Part shown: one piece after another, positions 49,771 to 61,286 of the stretch
Numbering within the stretch: the stretch's first letter is position 1
Layout of the letters: the number at the start of each line of letters is the position of its first letter
DNA from: Acidobacteriaceae bacterium
Lineage (GTDB): Bacteria > Acidobacteriota > Terriglobia > Terriglobales > Acidobacteriaceae
Length of the DNA stretch: 64,000 bases
Assembly (NCBI GenBank): GCA_003138515.1
Contig: PLGG01000062.1
Span: 47,765-111,764, forward strand
Reading direction: 5' to 3'
The notes under the pieces: generated by a model
What the model saw: the letters and a program-made list of their open reading frames with translations, nothing else
Databases searched by the model: none
Told to the model about the DNA's origin: nothing
Translations under genes and position numbers: made by a program

Positions 49771-50754
49771 TCAAGCCTGCGCCGGATTAAACTCTTTCGC
49801 CATTTGTGCGGCAATGGCCAGCTCGGTCTTCGCGCCCGCAGCATCGCCGAGCTGTTGTTTGAGCCGCGAAAGTCGAATGTGGGCGATGAATGCCGGTGCA
49901 TCCTCGGTCATGGACGAACTCGACAGATAATTCTCAAGCATCTGTGAGGCAAGGGCCGAATTCCGATTGGCCGCAATGAGCACGCCGGCGCCGTCATAAA
50001 GGCCGACGCCGGATTTCCTATTCTTCGCCTCAGCACTGACACAATTCTGAATGGCCGCATCCAGATCGGACCACCGCTGGCGTTTACGGTAAAACTCGGC
50101 GAGCACGGTCCAATAATCAGCCGGCTCGCTTGCGACAGTCGCCGCCTGGCGATACTTATTCTCCGCAGTTGTGTAATCCTTTTGGGCCATGGCGATATCG
50201 CCGCGCAAACTCTGGGCCCTGGCCGAGTCAACCGTATCCAGTTGCGATGCAATCGCCTGCGCCTTGTCGGTACCGCCGCCCGCGATGCCGGGAGCCAGGG
50301 CATAATAGTCTCCGAGGTCCGACAAAGCCGGCCCATTCTTGGGATTCAGTTTTACGGCAGTTTGCATTTCAGACAGCGAATGCTTGGCAATTCCGTATGC
50401 GGAAAGAAAACTGGCATGGTCGGCCTGCCGACCCAGAGCGCGCCCCAGCCACATGTGGTAATCCGAATTTTGCCCGTCAAGATTGACTGCCTGCTGGCAC
50501 TCCGACGCAGCCTGCGACCATTGCTGGAGCATGAACCGCACCCGGCATAGGAGGTTCTGGGCCTTTGCAGCGCCATCGCCGGAGGAAGGAAGCGGCGCGA
50601 GCAGCGCGATGGCCTTGTCGGCCTGGCCGGTCTCGAGATCTGTATTGGCTTGGGAAAGTGTCGCGGGTGAAATCTGTGCGTACATCTGACTCGCCACAGC
50701 CACCGCCAGGCACGCGAGCGGCCACGCCAGGACCATTATTGGCTGGCGCCTCAC
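49771..50754 (-). CDS. TPR-repeat protein
   Basis: Consecutive TPR-like helices (AKAQNLLCRVRFMLQQWSQAASECQQAVNLDGQNSDYHMWLGRALG). Confidence 0.82.
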   Translation of the reverse strand: MRRQPIMVLAWPLACLAVAVASQMYAQISPATLSQANTDLETGQADKAIALLAPLPSSGDGAAKAQNLLCRVRFMLQQWSQAASECQQAVNLDGQNSDYHMWLGRALGRQADHASFLSAYGIAKHSLSEMQTAVKLNPKNGPALSDLGDYYALAPGIAGGGTDKAQAIASQLDTVDSARAQSLRGDIAMAQKDYTTAENKYRQAATVASEPADYWTVLAEFYRKRQRWSDLDAAIQNCVSAEAKNRKSGVGLYDGAGVLIAANRNSALASQMLENYLSSSSMTEDAPAFIAHIRLSRLKQQLGDAAGAKTELAIAAQMAKEFNPAQA

Positions 50755-51989
50755 CGCTCCACCTTGATCGGTACGCCCTCTTGCAAAGCCTGCCCGTTGG
50801 TTGTGCCGATGGCGACGAGATCGCCGCTTTCGAGGCCGGAGACAATGGGTACCTGGGTTAGATTCGGGGTTCCGATCGTGACCGGAACGCGTACCAGCTC
50901 GCTGCTCATAACTTTGAAAACGAAGTATTTTCCATTCTGTTCGTGAAGGGCCTCGCGCGGCATGCTCAGAGTGTTGGGTTCGCTCGAGGTGGTCACGGTG
51001 AGTGTGACATTGGTGTCCGGCAAAAGTCCGTCCGATGATCCATCGAAGTCGATCAGCACCTCACCGACGTTTCGCGTTGTGTAGGTGACGACAGCAGATG
51101 GAAGTCGGACTATGTGGCCGTGCCATTCCATCCCCGGCTTCGCATCCCAGCGAATCACGACCGGTTGTCGGGTTGCCAGGCGCCCCAGGTCCGGCTCATC
51201 GAAGTAGCCGCGGACGCGCACATGGCGCAGGTCGGCAATTTGGAGAAGCAGGTTGCCGGCCGCAGTGTATTCCGACGGCGTAGCGTCCATGCTGTAAATG
51301 GTTCCACTGATGGGGGCGCGATACGCAGTCTGCGCTTCGATATGCTGCGCCGCGGCCAGGCCTGCTTGCGCATCGGCCAATACGGCCTGGGCGCGCGCCA
51401 AATCGCCGGACGAAAAACGATGATGCCCGCTCTGCTCGGCAGCGTTCAGGCTTGTCTCGGCCGAGTCAAGGCGAGCACGCGCCGCGATCACTTCGCCCGG
51501 CGCGGCAGCCCCCGCGGCAACCAATTTGGTAAGCGCATCAAGATCGTGTTGGGCTTGATCGCGCGTGATGCGGTCCTGTGCGATTTCGGCAGCGGAAGCC
51601 TGACGCTCCGCTTGAGTTCCATTGTGAGTGACCGCGTCCAGATTTGCCTCGGCCGATCGCACCGCGCTTTCAGCGGTGGCCACCTGTGCCCTCGCCGCCA
51701 CATCGTCCAACGCGACGAGCAGTTTGCCTGCGGGGACCGAGTCGCCTTCCCGCGCATATACGGCTCTTACAGTGGTTGCGATGGGACTGTAAAACTGATA
51801 GTTCTCAACGGGCTCCACGCGGCCATTGGTGCTGATCGTGTTCACCAGCATCGCGTGTTCCACGGTCGCCGCGCGCACCGGCAGGCGCTCGCGCAGAAAG
51901 TAGCGCGCCGTGAAAAAGACGGCAACAAGGACAACAGCGGCGCCGATCCAGAGCGCCAAACGGCTCGTCTGTACTCTTGCTTGGGCCAT
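50751..51989 (-). CDS. HlyD/RND-type membrane fusion protein
   Basis: N-terminal TM, barrel-sandwich halves (SPIATTVRAVYAREGDSVPAGKLLVALDD; YRAPISGTIYSMDATPSEYTAAGNLLLQIADL). Confidence 0.88.
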   Translation of the reverse strand: MAQARVQTSRLALWIGAAVVLVAVFFTARYFLRERLPVRAATVEHAMLVNTISTNGRVEPVENYQFYSPIATTVRAVYAREGDSVPAGKLLVALDDVAARAQVATAESAVRSAEANLDAVTHNGTQAERQASAAEIAQDRITRDQAQHDLDALTKLVAAGAAAPGEVIAARARLDSAETSLNAAEQSGHHRFSSGDLARAQAVLADAQAGLAAAQHIEAQTAYRAPISGTIYSMDATPSEYTAAGNLLLQIADLRHVRVRGYFDEPDLGRLATRQPVVIRWDAKPGMEWHGHIVRLPSAVVTYTTRNVGEVLIDFDGSSDGLLPDTNVTLTVTTSSEPNTLSMPREALHEQNGKYFVFKVMSSELVRVPVTIGTPNLTQVPIVSGLESGDLVAIGTTNGQALQEGVPIKVER

Positions 51990-52097
51990 GCAATGAACCA
52001 GAATCAGTATATAAGACTCATAACCATGGGATAAGAAGCAGAGAAATGGAGCGAGAAGCGGATCGCGGTCGCCCGTTCCTGCTCGTACAATACCGCT

Positions 52098-52496
52098 ATG
52101 GCGGCGAACCCGAGATACACCGACGTACACGCAAAGGCGGGACTGGACTTTGCCTTTCCGGCCATCGAGACATGGCAGAATCAGTTTCCCGGATACGAAG
52201 TTCAGATTGACGATCCGGAGTTGACCTCGGTCTGCCCCAAGACCGGCCTGCCGGACTTCGGTGTCTTAACCATCCGGTACATGCCGCGGGAGCGCTGCCT
52301 CGAGTTGAAATCGCTCAAAGAGTATCTCTTCAGCTACCGGAATCTTGGCATCTTTCAGGAGAATATCGTCAACCAGGTCCTTGAGGACGTGGTGAAAGCC
52401 TGTAACCCGGTTTGGGCCGTCGTGAAGGGTGAATTCCGGCCACGCGGCGGGATCGGAACGACGGTGGAAGCGCGCTGGCCGCGGCCGTCAACGTAA
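52098..52496 (+). CDS. queF: PreQ1 synthase (NADPH-dependent 7-cyano-7-deazaguanine reductase)
   Basis: SVCPKTGLPDFGVLTIRYMPRERCLELKSLKEYLFSYRNLGIFQENIVNQVLEDVV. Confidence 0.95.
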   Translation: MAANPRYTDVHAKAGLDFAFPAIETWQNQFPGYEVQIDDPELTSVCPKTGLPDFGVLTIRYMPRERCLELKSLKEYLFSYRNLGIFQENIVNQVLEDVVKACNPVWAVVKGEFRPRGGIGTTVEARWPRPST

Positions 52497-52577
52497 GCCG
52501 GGAGCGCCGGTTGGGGAAACGCGCTCCGCTGTGATATTCCTGAGTCCTCTCGTATCTCTGCTTCGCTCCGGGGAATC

Positions 52578-53828
52578 TTGCCGAATTTTACCCAGCGTCC
52601 GACTCTTACTTGGAATCTAGACCCTCGCATCAGCCCAGCCACGGGCACAGTCGTCTTGCTGCTTGCGCTCAATCTCCTGAATTACATTGACCGCTATATC
52701 CTCGCTGGCGAAGTGCTGCCGATCCAACACGAATTTCACGCGAGCGATCAGCAGATGGGTGCGCTGGGCACTGCGTTCTTCGTCTTCTATATGATCGCCG
52801 CGCCTCTCACCGGTTGGCTGGGTGATCGCTACCGTCGTAAGCCGATGATCATTACTGGCGCGATCCTTTGGAGCCTCGCGACTCTGGCTGCTCTTTGGAT
52901 TCATAGTTACACCACGCTCTACTTGCGCCAGGCGTTGGTCGGAATAGGCGAAGCGACGTTTGGAATCTTCGCGCCGGCGGTTCTATCGGACTTCTATCCA
53001 GAGCGCGAGCGCAACCGGGTGCTCTCGGTGTTCTACATTGCGATCCCGGTGGGTGCTGCGCTGGGGTACCTTGCCGGCGGACAGATCGGCTCACATTGGG
53101 GCTGGCGCGCGCCGTTCCTCGTTTGCGCACTGCCGGGATTTCTGGTTGCCGCGCTTTACGGCTGGATCGGGCGCGAGCCGGTGCGAGGTGCAAGCGATCA
53201 TGTCGAAGCGAATCTGAAGCGCGCCACCGTGTTGGGAATCATTCGGAATCCGGCCTTCCTGACAGCGACCTTTGGGCTGGCGATGTTGACCTTCGCCATG
53301 GGTGGGATTTCGTGGTGGATGCCCGAGTTTCTGCGGCGGTTCGCGGGCATGTCGATGAGCACTGCGAGCCTGACGGTTGGCGCAACCACGGTGGTGGACG
53401 GCATCGTTGCTACGCTGGTGGGCGGGTGGATTGCGCATGTATGGCTGCGCAGGAATCATCGCGCGCTGTATTTACTTTCCGCGTGGAGCGTGGCGCTGAC
53501 GCTGCCATGCGGAGTGATGCTGTTCTTTGGGCCGCACAAATGGGCCGTGCCTTCGCTGTTTGCCGCGGAGTTCTTCCTTTTCCTCAATACCGGGCCGTTG
53601 AACGCGGCCATCGTCAACTCGGTTTCAGCGCCGGTGCGCGCAACCGCCATTTCAATCAACCTGTTCTGCATTCACTTCTTCGGCGACACGTTTTCGCCGC
53701 AGGTCATCGGCGCCATCAGCGACCGCTCGAATCTGAGTATCGGTCTCGGCGCGACGCTGGTGTTTCTGGTCATCTCGTCCGCAATTCTCTTTTCGGGTGC
53801 GCGCTTCGCACCAAAGCTGGAAGCGTGA
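52578..53828 (+). CDS. MFS transporter (spinster-like)
   Basis: LLLALNLLNYIDRYILAGEVLPIQHEF...GWLGDRYRRKPMIITGAILWS; 12 TM. Confidence 0.9.
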   Translation: MPNFTQRPTLTWNLDPRISPATGTVVLLLALNLLNYIDRYILAGEVLPIQHEFHASDQQMGALGTAFFVFYMIAAPLTGWLGDRYRRKPMIITGAILWSLATLAALWIHSYTTLYLRQALVGIGEATFGIFAPAVLSDFYPERERNRVLSVFYIAIPVGAALGYLAGGQIGSHWGWRAPFLVCALPGFLVAALYGWIGREPVRGASDHVEANLKRATVLGIIRNPAFLTATFGLAMLTFAMGGISWWMPEFLRRFAGMSMSTASLTVGATTVVDGIVATLVGGWIAHVWLRRNHRALYLLSAWSVALTLPCGVMLFFGPHKWAVPSLFAAEFFLFLNTGPLNAAIVNSVSAPVRATAISINLFCIHFFGDTFSPQVIGAISDRSNLSIGLGATLVFLVISSAILFSGARFAPKLEA

Positions 53829-53844
53829 AGAATCAGCTGGCTCG

Positions 53845-54366
53845 CTATTTCCTTTGCAGCGTCTCCTGATCCTTCGTGTTCATAAAGGCTCGCCGGCCAC
53901 CTTGCGGGCGAAGGTTTGGATCGCGGACAGGTCCGCGATCCTCATCGGCTGAAAAGCCGCGGGCGAGGAGAGGGTTGGGTTTGAACTTGGGCGGGCCGCC
54001 GTAGAACTGGCGCGAATGGCTCAAGACCATTCCTGCGCGGCCGTGCATGGGCTGAACGATCCCGCGTAGGTGCACGTCCTCGTCGCGGTATTTCCTGAGC
54101 TCGCCGACGTCGTCGCGGTCCTCGGGAAGGCTGACGACCGTGAAGCGGCATTGGTCGTCGGAGGTCTGCGGCGAGCACACGTCGAGGAAACGCGTGCCGT
54201 CGGGAAGCTCCACCACTTCATAAACATGTGCGGAGATGCAAACGTCCTTGTTGAGCATTTGCGCTGCCTGGTCGGCGGTCACGCACGGGCGGGGTTTACC
54301 TGCGAATGCGAGTGCGGGCGCGTAGACTGCAAAAACCACGATCGATGCGGTACGGCTGAGCCGCAT
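53845..54366 (-). CDS. Secreted hypothetical protein
   Basis: Signal-like MRLSRTASIVVFAVYAPALAFAGKP; OB-like central region. Confidence 0.6.
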   Translation of the reverse strand: MRLSRTASIVVFAVYAPALAFAGKPRPCVTADQAAQMLNKDVCISAHVYEVVELPDGTRFLDVCSPQTSDDQCRFTVVSLPEDRDDVGELRKYRDEDVHLRGIVQPMHGRAGMVLSHSRQFYGGPPKFKPNPLLARGFSADEDRGPVRDPNLRPQGGRRAFMNTKDQETLQRK

Positions 54367-54488
54367 AAGGAGTCTCCAAAGAGCTGGAGACAGCGTAGCG
54401 CGGAAGCTGCATGATGCGATGTGACGGCCGTCGCGGGGCGGAGAGCGGCGGCGAGCGGCGGCAACGCAGTTCTTGGCGCGGGCCGCGC

Positions 54489-55739
54489 TCAGCGCGCGCC
54501 GACCAGTTCGCCGGCCTTGGCGGACTGGCCGTAGTGGCTCTCCACGTAGTGATCGAGGATTTGCTTGAACTCCGCCACAATCGTGTCGCCGCGAAGCGTT
54601 GTCGCTAGCTTGCCGTCGACGTAGACCGGCGCGACGGGGTCCTCGAAGGTGCCGGGCAAACTGATCCCCAAGTTCGCGTGCTTCGATTCGCCCGGTCCGT
54701 TGACGACGCAGCCCATCACGGCGAGCTTGAGTTCCTCAACGCCGGGATACTTCTTGCGCCACTCGGGCATCGACGTGCGCAGGTAGCTCTGGATCTGCTC
54801 GGCGAGCTCCTGGAAATACGTGCTTGTCGTGCGGCCGCAACCGGGGCAACTCGTCACCTGCGGCATGAAGCTGCGGATGGAGAGCGACTGCAGGATCTGC
54901 TGCGCGGCCAGGACTTCCTCGGTGCGGTCGCCGTTGGGCTTGGGCGTCAGGCTCACGCGAATCGTGTCGCCGATTCCGGAGAGCAGCAGCGGCGCGAGAC
55001 CCGCGGTCGACGCGATCAGGCCCTTCGAGCCCATTCCGGCTTCGGTCAGGCCGAGATGCAGCGGATAGTCGCAGCGCGCGGCGAGCTTCGAGTAAACGTC
55101 GAGCAGATCGCGGACGCCAGAAACCTTGGCCGACAGGATGATCATGTCGTGGCCGAGGCCGTAGTGCTCTGCGGCGGCGGCTGACTGGAGCGCGCTGGTG
55201 ATCATGGCTTCGATCATCACGTCGCGCGCGGCGAGCGGCTCGCCAAGCTTGCTGTTCGCGTCCATCATGCGGGTTAAGAGTGATTGGTCCAGCGATCCCC
55301 AGTTGACGCCGATGCGGACTGGCTTCTGGTTCTCGACGGCGCATTCGACCATGATGCGGAAGTTGTCATCGTCTTTCCGTCCGATCGAAACGTTGCCGGG
55401 ATTGATGCGGTATTTGGCCAGCGCGCGCGCAGTGGCGGGATATTTCTTGAGCAAGATGTGGCCGTTGTAGTGAAAGTCTCCAATGATCGGCACGCGCAGG
55501 CCGCGCTTGTCCAGACCCTCCACGATGTGGGGAACGGCTGCTGCGGCGCCTTCGTTGTTGACCGTGACGCGAACCAGCTCGGAGCCGGCGAGAGCGAGCG
55601 CTGCAACTTGTTCGATGGTCGACTGCGCGTCCGCCGTGTCGGTGTTGGTCATCGACTGGACGACAACGGGAACTTCCCAGCCAACGCGAACGTTGCCGAT
55701 GCGGACGGTTGGAGTTTTTCTGCGCTGAATCTCAGCCAT
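54489..55739 (-). CDS. ispG: 4-hydroxy-3-methylbut-2-en-1-yl diphosphate synthase
   Basis: [37 protein letters not shown]...[22 protein letters not shown]...[23 protein letters not shown]. Confidence 0.97.
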   Translation of the reverse strand: MAEIQRRKTPTVRIGNVRVGWEVPVVVQSMTNTDTADAQSTIEQVAALALAGSELVRVTVNNEGAAAAVPHIVEGLDKRGLRVPIIGDFHYNGHILLKKYPATARALAKYRINPGNVSIGRKDDDNFRIMVECAVENQKPVRIGVNWGSLDQSLLTRMMDANSKLGEPLAARDVMIEAMITSALQSAAAAEHYGLGHDMIILSAKVSGVRDLLDVYSKLAARCDYPLHLGLTEAGMGSKGLIASTAGLAPLLLSGIGDTIRVSLTPKPNGDRTEEVLAAQQILQSLSIRSFMPQVTSCPGCGRTTSTYFQELAEQIQSYLRTSMPEWRKKYPGVEELKLAVMGCVVNGPGESKHANLGISLPGTFEDPVAPVYVDGKLATTLRGDTIVAEFKQILDHYVESHYGQSAKAGELVGAR

Positions 55740-55751
55740 AAGGACATTTTA

Positions 55752-55772
55752 CAGAGATCAGAGAACAGAGAT
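55752..55772 (+). repeat. Heptamer tandem repeat CAGAGAW x3
   Basis: CAGAGAT CAGAGAA CAGAGAT. Confidence 0.8.
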
Positions 55773-55926
55773 CGGAAAAGCGGGAATCAAGAGAGCAAGT
55801 TAGCGAGTTAGCAGATCGGCAAGTTTTCGGCAGATCTGCGGCAAGAATTCGAAAACGAGATTTCGAGACTGTGAAACTGTGGCTGCAAGCTGTTGATAAT
55901 AAAGGCTCCACAGTTTCACAAACAGG

Positions 55927-55984
55927 CATGGGGGGTGGGTCTGCGGAGTATGGGGGGTGGGTGCCGAAGGCATGGGGGGTGGGT
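55927..55984 (+). repeat. 22-bp period direct repeat x3 (YATGGGGGGTGGGT plus 8-bp spacer)
   Basis: 55927-55940, 55949-55962, 55971-55984. Confidence 0.9.
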
Positions 55985-55989
55985 CAAAG

Positions 55990-56058
55990 GCAGTGGTTAG
56001 TGGGTAGTGATTAGGGCTTAGAAAAACAGTGATTAGTGGGTAGTGGTTAGTGGTTAGA
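55990..56058 (+). repeat. Degenerate AGTGRTT heptamer array
   Basis: agtggttagtgggtagtgattag...agtgattagtgggtagtggttagtggttag. Confidence 0.8.
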
Positions 56059-56420
56059 AAGGCAGGGAATCCAGTGATCTGTGGACAGTCGTCAGCCGGG
56101 GGCAGCGGAGTCGGCGGAGCTAGTGGGGTTAGCGGCGCTAGAAAAAAAGCCGACAGTCGGATTCCGGCGGCGACTGGCTGCGGGAGCGGGCGAGCGATTC
56201 TGGAGTGCACAGTTTCTGGGTAGAAGCGGATCATGGAATGAGTATGCGCCGAGAGCTGCTAATGATCGGCAAACTTAGTGAGACAGGGACCAAGGGACCT
56301 AGGGAACAAGGAATGAACGACTTAAGTCGGAGATGGCGGGGTTGTTTGGGGGGCGGAGGGCTTGACAAGGGGCGCGGCTCTTGAGAGCAGGGGCACCCCA
56401 GGCAATCGGACACCTCGGCG

Positions 56421-57371
56421 CTAAGCGGCGTTGATGGCAACGACTTTGCTGTCTCGCAGGTTCTTGACGTCGCGCATGGGTGGGTGGCCGAATAGACGGC
56501 TGTACTCGCGGTTGAACTGGCTCACGCTTTCGTAGCCAACTTCATAGGCGGCGCTCGTGGCGTCCATCCCATCCATCAGCATGCGCTCCCTGGCCGACTG
56601 GAGCCGTAGCTGCTTCTGGTATTGGAGCGGACTCATTGCCGTCAACGAGCGGAACTGATGGTGGAGTGTCGAGACTCCCATGCGGGCGATGGTTGCGAGC
56701 TCGTCCATGCGAAGCTGCCTGGCGTAGTTGGCCTTGAGCCAGGCAATCGCTCTGGCTGTTCTGTGGCTCAGGTCACCGGCAGTCGCGATGGCGCGGAGGC
56801 GTTCGCCTTGCGGGGTCCGGAGGATGCGGTAGAGGATCTCACGATGGATCAAGTGGCTAAGAAACGGTATGTCTTCGGGGACGTCCAGAAGGTCAATAAG
56901 TCGAGAGCACGCGGCCAGCAATCCTGCACCCGTGACACCGACGGCAAGCCCGTGACGCTGACCAGAGGTTACGGGTTCGGGAAGATCTTCCCGGCTAAGG
57001 ACCTCGCGCACGATTGGCATGTCGAGGCGCAGGTTCATGGTCAGCATCGGGACCTGTTCCGAGGCCTCGATGATCTGGCTTTCAACGGGAACATCGATCG
57101 AGGTCAGGAGAAAGGATGACGAGTCGCAAAGGTAAACCGTTCCGCCGAGGTTGATGCGCTTGCGGCCCTGCACGAAAACCGTGAGACTGGGCTCGTAGAC
57201 GGCGCGATAACAGGCCGTAGGCGTGGTGCGACGATAAAGCGCGAGGCCGGGAACGGCCGTGGGGTTTTCCCCGAGCGCCGGCGCAAGGGCGGCAATTTTG
57301 CGGGCCAGCTCTTTGCGCATTTCGATCGCTGTTGCGTTGATGTCGTTGCGCTTCTCTGCACGCTTCGCCAT
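56421..57371 (-). CDS. AraC-family transcriptional regulator
   Basis: N-terminal AraC-type ligand domain and HTH (RMDELATIARMGVSTLHHQFRSLTAMSPLQYQKQLRLQSARERML...AAYEVGYESVSQFNREYSRLFGHPP). Confidence 0.93.
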   Translation of the reverse strand: MAKRAEKRNDINATAIEMRKELARKIAALAPALGENPTAVPGLALYRRTTPTACYRAVYEPSLTVFVQGRKRINLGGTVYLCDSSSFLLTSIDVPVESQIIEASEQVPMLTMNLRLDMPIVREVLSREDLPEPVTSGQRHGLAVGVTGAGLLAACSRLIDLLDVPEDIPFLSHLIHREILYRILRTPQGERLRAIATAGDLSHRTARAIAWLKANYARQLRMDELATIARMGVSTLHHQFRSLTAMSPLQYQKQLRLQSARERMLMDGMDATSAAYEVGYESVSQFNREYSRLFGHPPMRDVKNLRDSKVVAINAA

Positions 57372-57621
57372 TTCGATTCGTGTTCCTCCAGTTCCAGCGT
57401 ACAGCGAGTTGGGGCGGAGTGTGCACAAAATCGTAGGGTGGGACAGGATCAGGCAAAGAAAAGGCAGGATTGGGAAAGCGCCTGAAACCCGCTCCTCCGT
57501 AGTATCGAGATGCGGGTAGAGGCAAGGTAACCCCGCGAGGCCTGCCGCCCCGCCTGAAGTGGGACGCCAGCTACCTGCGATGAATCCCGAGCGGGTCGCA
57601 TTCCATCGAGGAGAAAAGTAA

Positions 57622-59574
<1,953 letters not shown>

Positions 59575-60072
59575 CTATTTTGGAGTTTCCCAGTCGTCCA
59601 TCGCGGTTTTGCCGCCCTTGGTGTAGGCGACCTCGATGGTCTGGTAGTCGAGCGTGATTTGTTCGTTGCCGCCCGCCTTGCGAACGCTGAGGATGGTGGC
59701 GTTGGTGAGCACGATCTTCTGCGCGGTCTTGGCGCCTGCTGCGCCCCCGGTGAAGGTAATCACCACTTCGCTCAATAGCTCGTTGGTACTCGCCGCCTTG
59801 GCCAGCATGGGCGATGCCTTATCGATCTCTTTGGTGATCGTGATGGTGGAGTGCATCCGCCTGCCGGTAGGCATCGCGGCCGCCATTGGGGTGTCGCGGG
59901 CGACGCTGACGAGCCGGATTTGGTCGGACATCGCTTCGCCCTTGAACTGTCCTTGCTTGGCGCCCTTGATTGTCATGTATGCATCCATGGCGGCGTTGAC
60001 TGGCACCGCGGGCAGCAGAGCAGCAACCACGCTCGAAAGCACTAACAACTGACCTGCACGAACGATACGCAT
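59575..60072 (-). CDS. Secreted Hcp-like protein
   Basis: Signal-like MRIVRAGQLLVLSSVVAALLPAVPVNA followed by Hcp-like MDAYMTIKGAKQGQFKGEA...HSTITITKEIDKASPMLAKAASTNELLSEVVITF...ITLDYQTIEVAYT. Confidence 0.75.
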   Translation of the reverse strand: MRIVRAGQLLVLSSVVAALLPAVPVNAAMDAYMTIKGAKQGQFKGEAMSDQIRLVSVARDTPMAAAMPTGRRMHSTITITKEIDKASPMLAKAASTNELLSEVVITFTGGAAGAKTAQKIVLTNATILSVRKAGGNEQITLDYQTIEVAYTKGGKTAMDDWETPK

Positions 60073-60298
60073 CGGAAACCTCCTTGAGCTTTCAATGGAT
60101 GGGAAGCCGTGAAGCCGGATTGCTGTTCCGGCGGCGACAGTATATCGCCGGCTGGGTTCTGCGGTCTTTATTCGGTGGGTGGGCCGTATCTCACTCGCCA
60201 ACCCGGGTCTTCGTCACGCACATGGGGGGGAGTGATGACACGGCGTGGGTGGGGGTTCGGCGCGAGCCCGCAAGGTGCGAGTGCCGAGAGAGGGCTGC

Positions 60299-61228
60299 CT
60301 ACCAACCCATTTGGCGCATGCGTTCGAGGATGAGGGCGGAGTAGCGGGTCATGCGCTCGGGGCGGCGCTTGAGGGGAGCGGGGAGGATGGCGGCGAGCTC
60401 GGCGGCCTGCTGGCGGCCGACGCGGCGGGCCGAGGTTCCGTAGTAGTGCTGGGAGGCCGACTCCGCGCCATAGATGCCGGGGCCCCATTCGACCACGTTG
60501 AGGTAGAGCTCGAGAATGCGCTGCTTGCCGAGGACGAATTCGGCGACGGGGACGAGTGTGAACTCCGCGCCCTTGCGGAGGATGGAGCGGCGGGTTCCGA
60601 AGAAGAGGTTCTTGACGAGTTGCTGCGTGATGGTGGAGCCGCCGCGGATGCGGCCGCCTTCCATATCTTCATCGGCAGCGAGTTCCATGGCCTGCCAATC
60701 GAAGCCATGGTGCTGGTAGAAGCGCGCGTCTTCAGCGGCGATAACGGCGTGCTGGAAGTCGGGCGAGATTTGGCGGAGGGGGACGAATTGGTAGTGCTCG
60801 TGGTAGGGCTTGCCGTGAATGAAGGCCTGGAAGCGGCGCTCGATGTGGACGGCGGTGGTGGGAGGGTCGATGAATTTGGCGGCGACGAGGGTGAGCGCGG
60901 CGGCGAGCCAGGCGGCGACGAGGGCTAGGGCGAGGCAGAGGGCGATGGCGGGAAGACGGCGGGCTGGAAGAAGCGAGCGGAGGGAACGCTTGCGGCGGGG
61001 TGGTGCGGGGGGCGGGGGTAGCTCGGGTCTTGGCGCGGAGAGCGGAGGTGAAGGTGGTTCGGGCGGTGGCGCGGGGAGTGGTGCTGAGGCCGGCTCGGGC
61101 TTTGGGGCGGGCTTCGATTCGGGCGGTGGCGCTGAAACCGGTGCGGGGAGTGGAGCTGAGGGTGGTGCGGGCGGTGGGGAGGGCGGCTCGGGCTTTGGCG
61201 CGGGGGGTGGGTTGGGTTCGGAGGGCAC
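60299..61228 (-). CDS. mtgA: Monofunctional biosynthetic transglycosylase with Pro-rich N-terminal tail
   Basis: GT51 motifs AVIAAEDARFYQHHGFDW, RGGSTITQQLVKNLFF, ILELYLNVVEWGPGIYGAESAS; first ~75 aa Pro/Ala/Ser-rich. Confidence 0.9.
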   Translation of the reverse strand: MPSEPNPPPAPKPEPPSPPPAPPSAPLPAPVSAPPPESKPAPKPEPASAPLPAPPPEPPSPPLSAPRPELPPPPAPPRRKRSLRSLLPARRLPAIALCLALALVAAWLAAALTLVAAKFIDPPTTAVHIERRFQAFIHGKPYHEHYQFVPLRQISPDFQHAVIAAEDARFYQHHGFDWQAMELAADEDMEGGRIRGGSTITQQLVKNLFFGTRRSILRKGAEFTLVPVAEFVLGKQRILELYLNVVEWGPGIYGAESASQHYYGTSARRVGRQQAAELAAILPAPLKRRPERMTRYSALILERMRQMGW

Positions 61229-61244
61229 GTACCAGAATAGAAGA

Positions 61245-61275
61245 CAGGTGTCAGGGGTCAGGTGTCAGGGGTCAG
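61245..61275 (+). repeat. Heptamer tandem repeat CAGGKGT x4
   Basis: CAGGTGT CAGGGGT CAGGTGT CAGGGGT CAG. Confidence 0.9.
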
Positions 61276-61286
61276 AAAAGCGGGCG

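Noticed and set aside
51114-52034. 306-aa plus-strand ORF antisense to the membrane fusion protein
   Set aside because: Shadow ORF; the minus-strand frame has clear HlyD motifs.
55927-56058. CRISPR array
   Set aside because: Repeats are 14 bp or 7 bp with short spacers and no cas genes; not a CRISPR.
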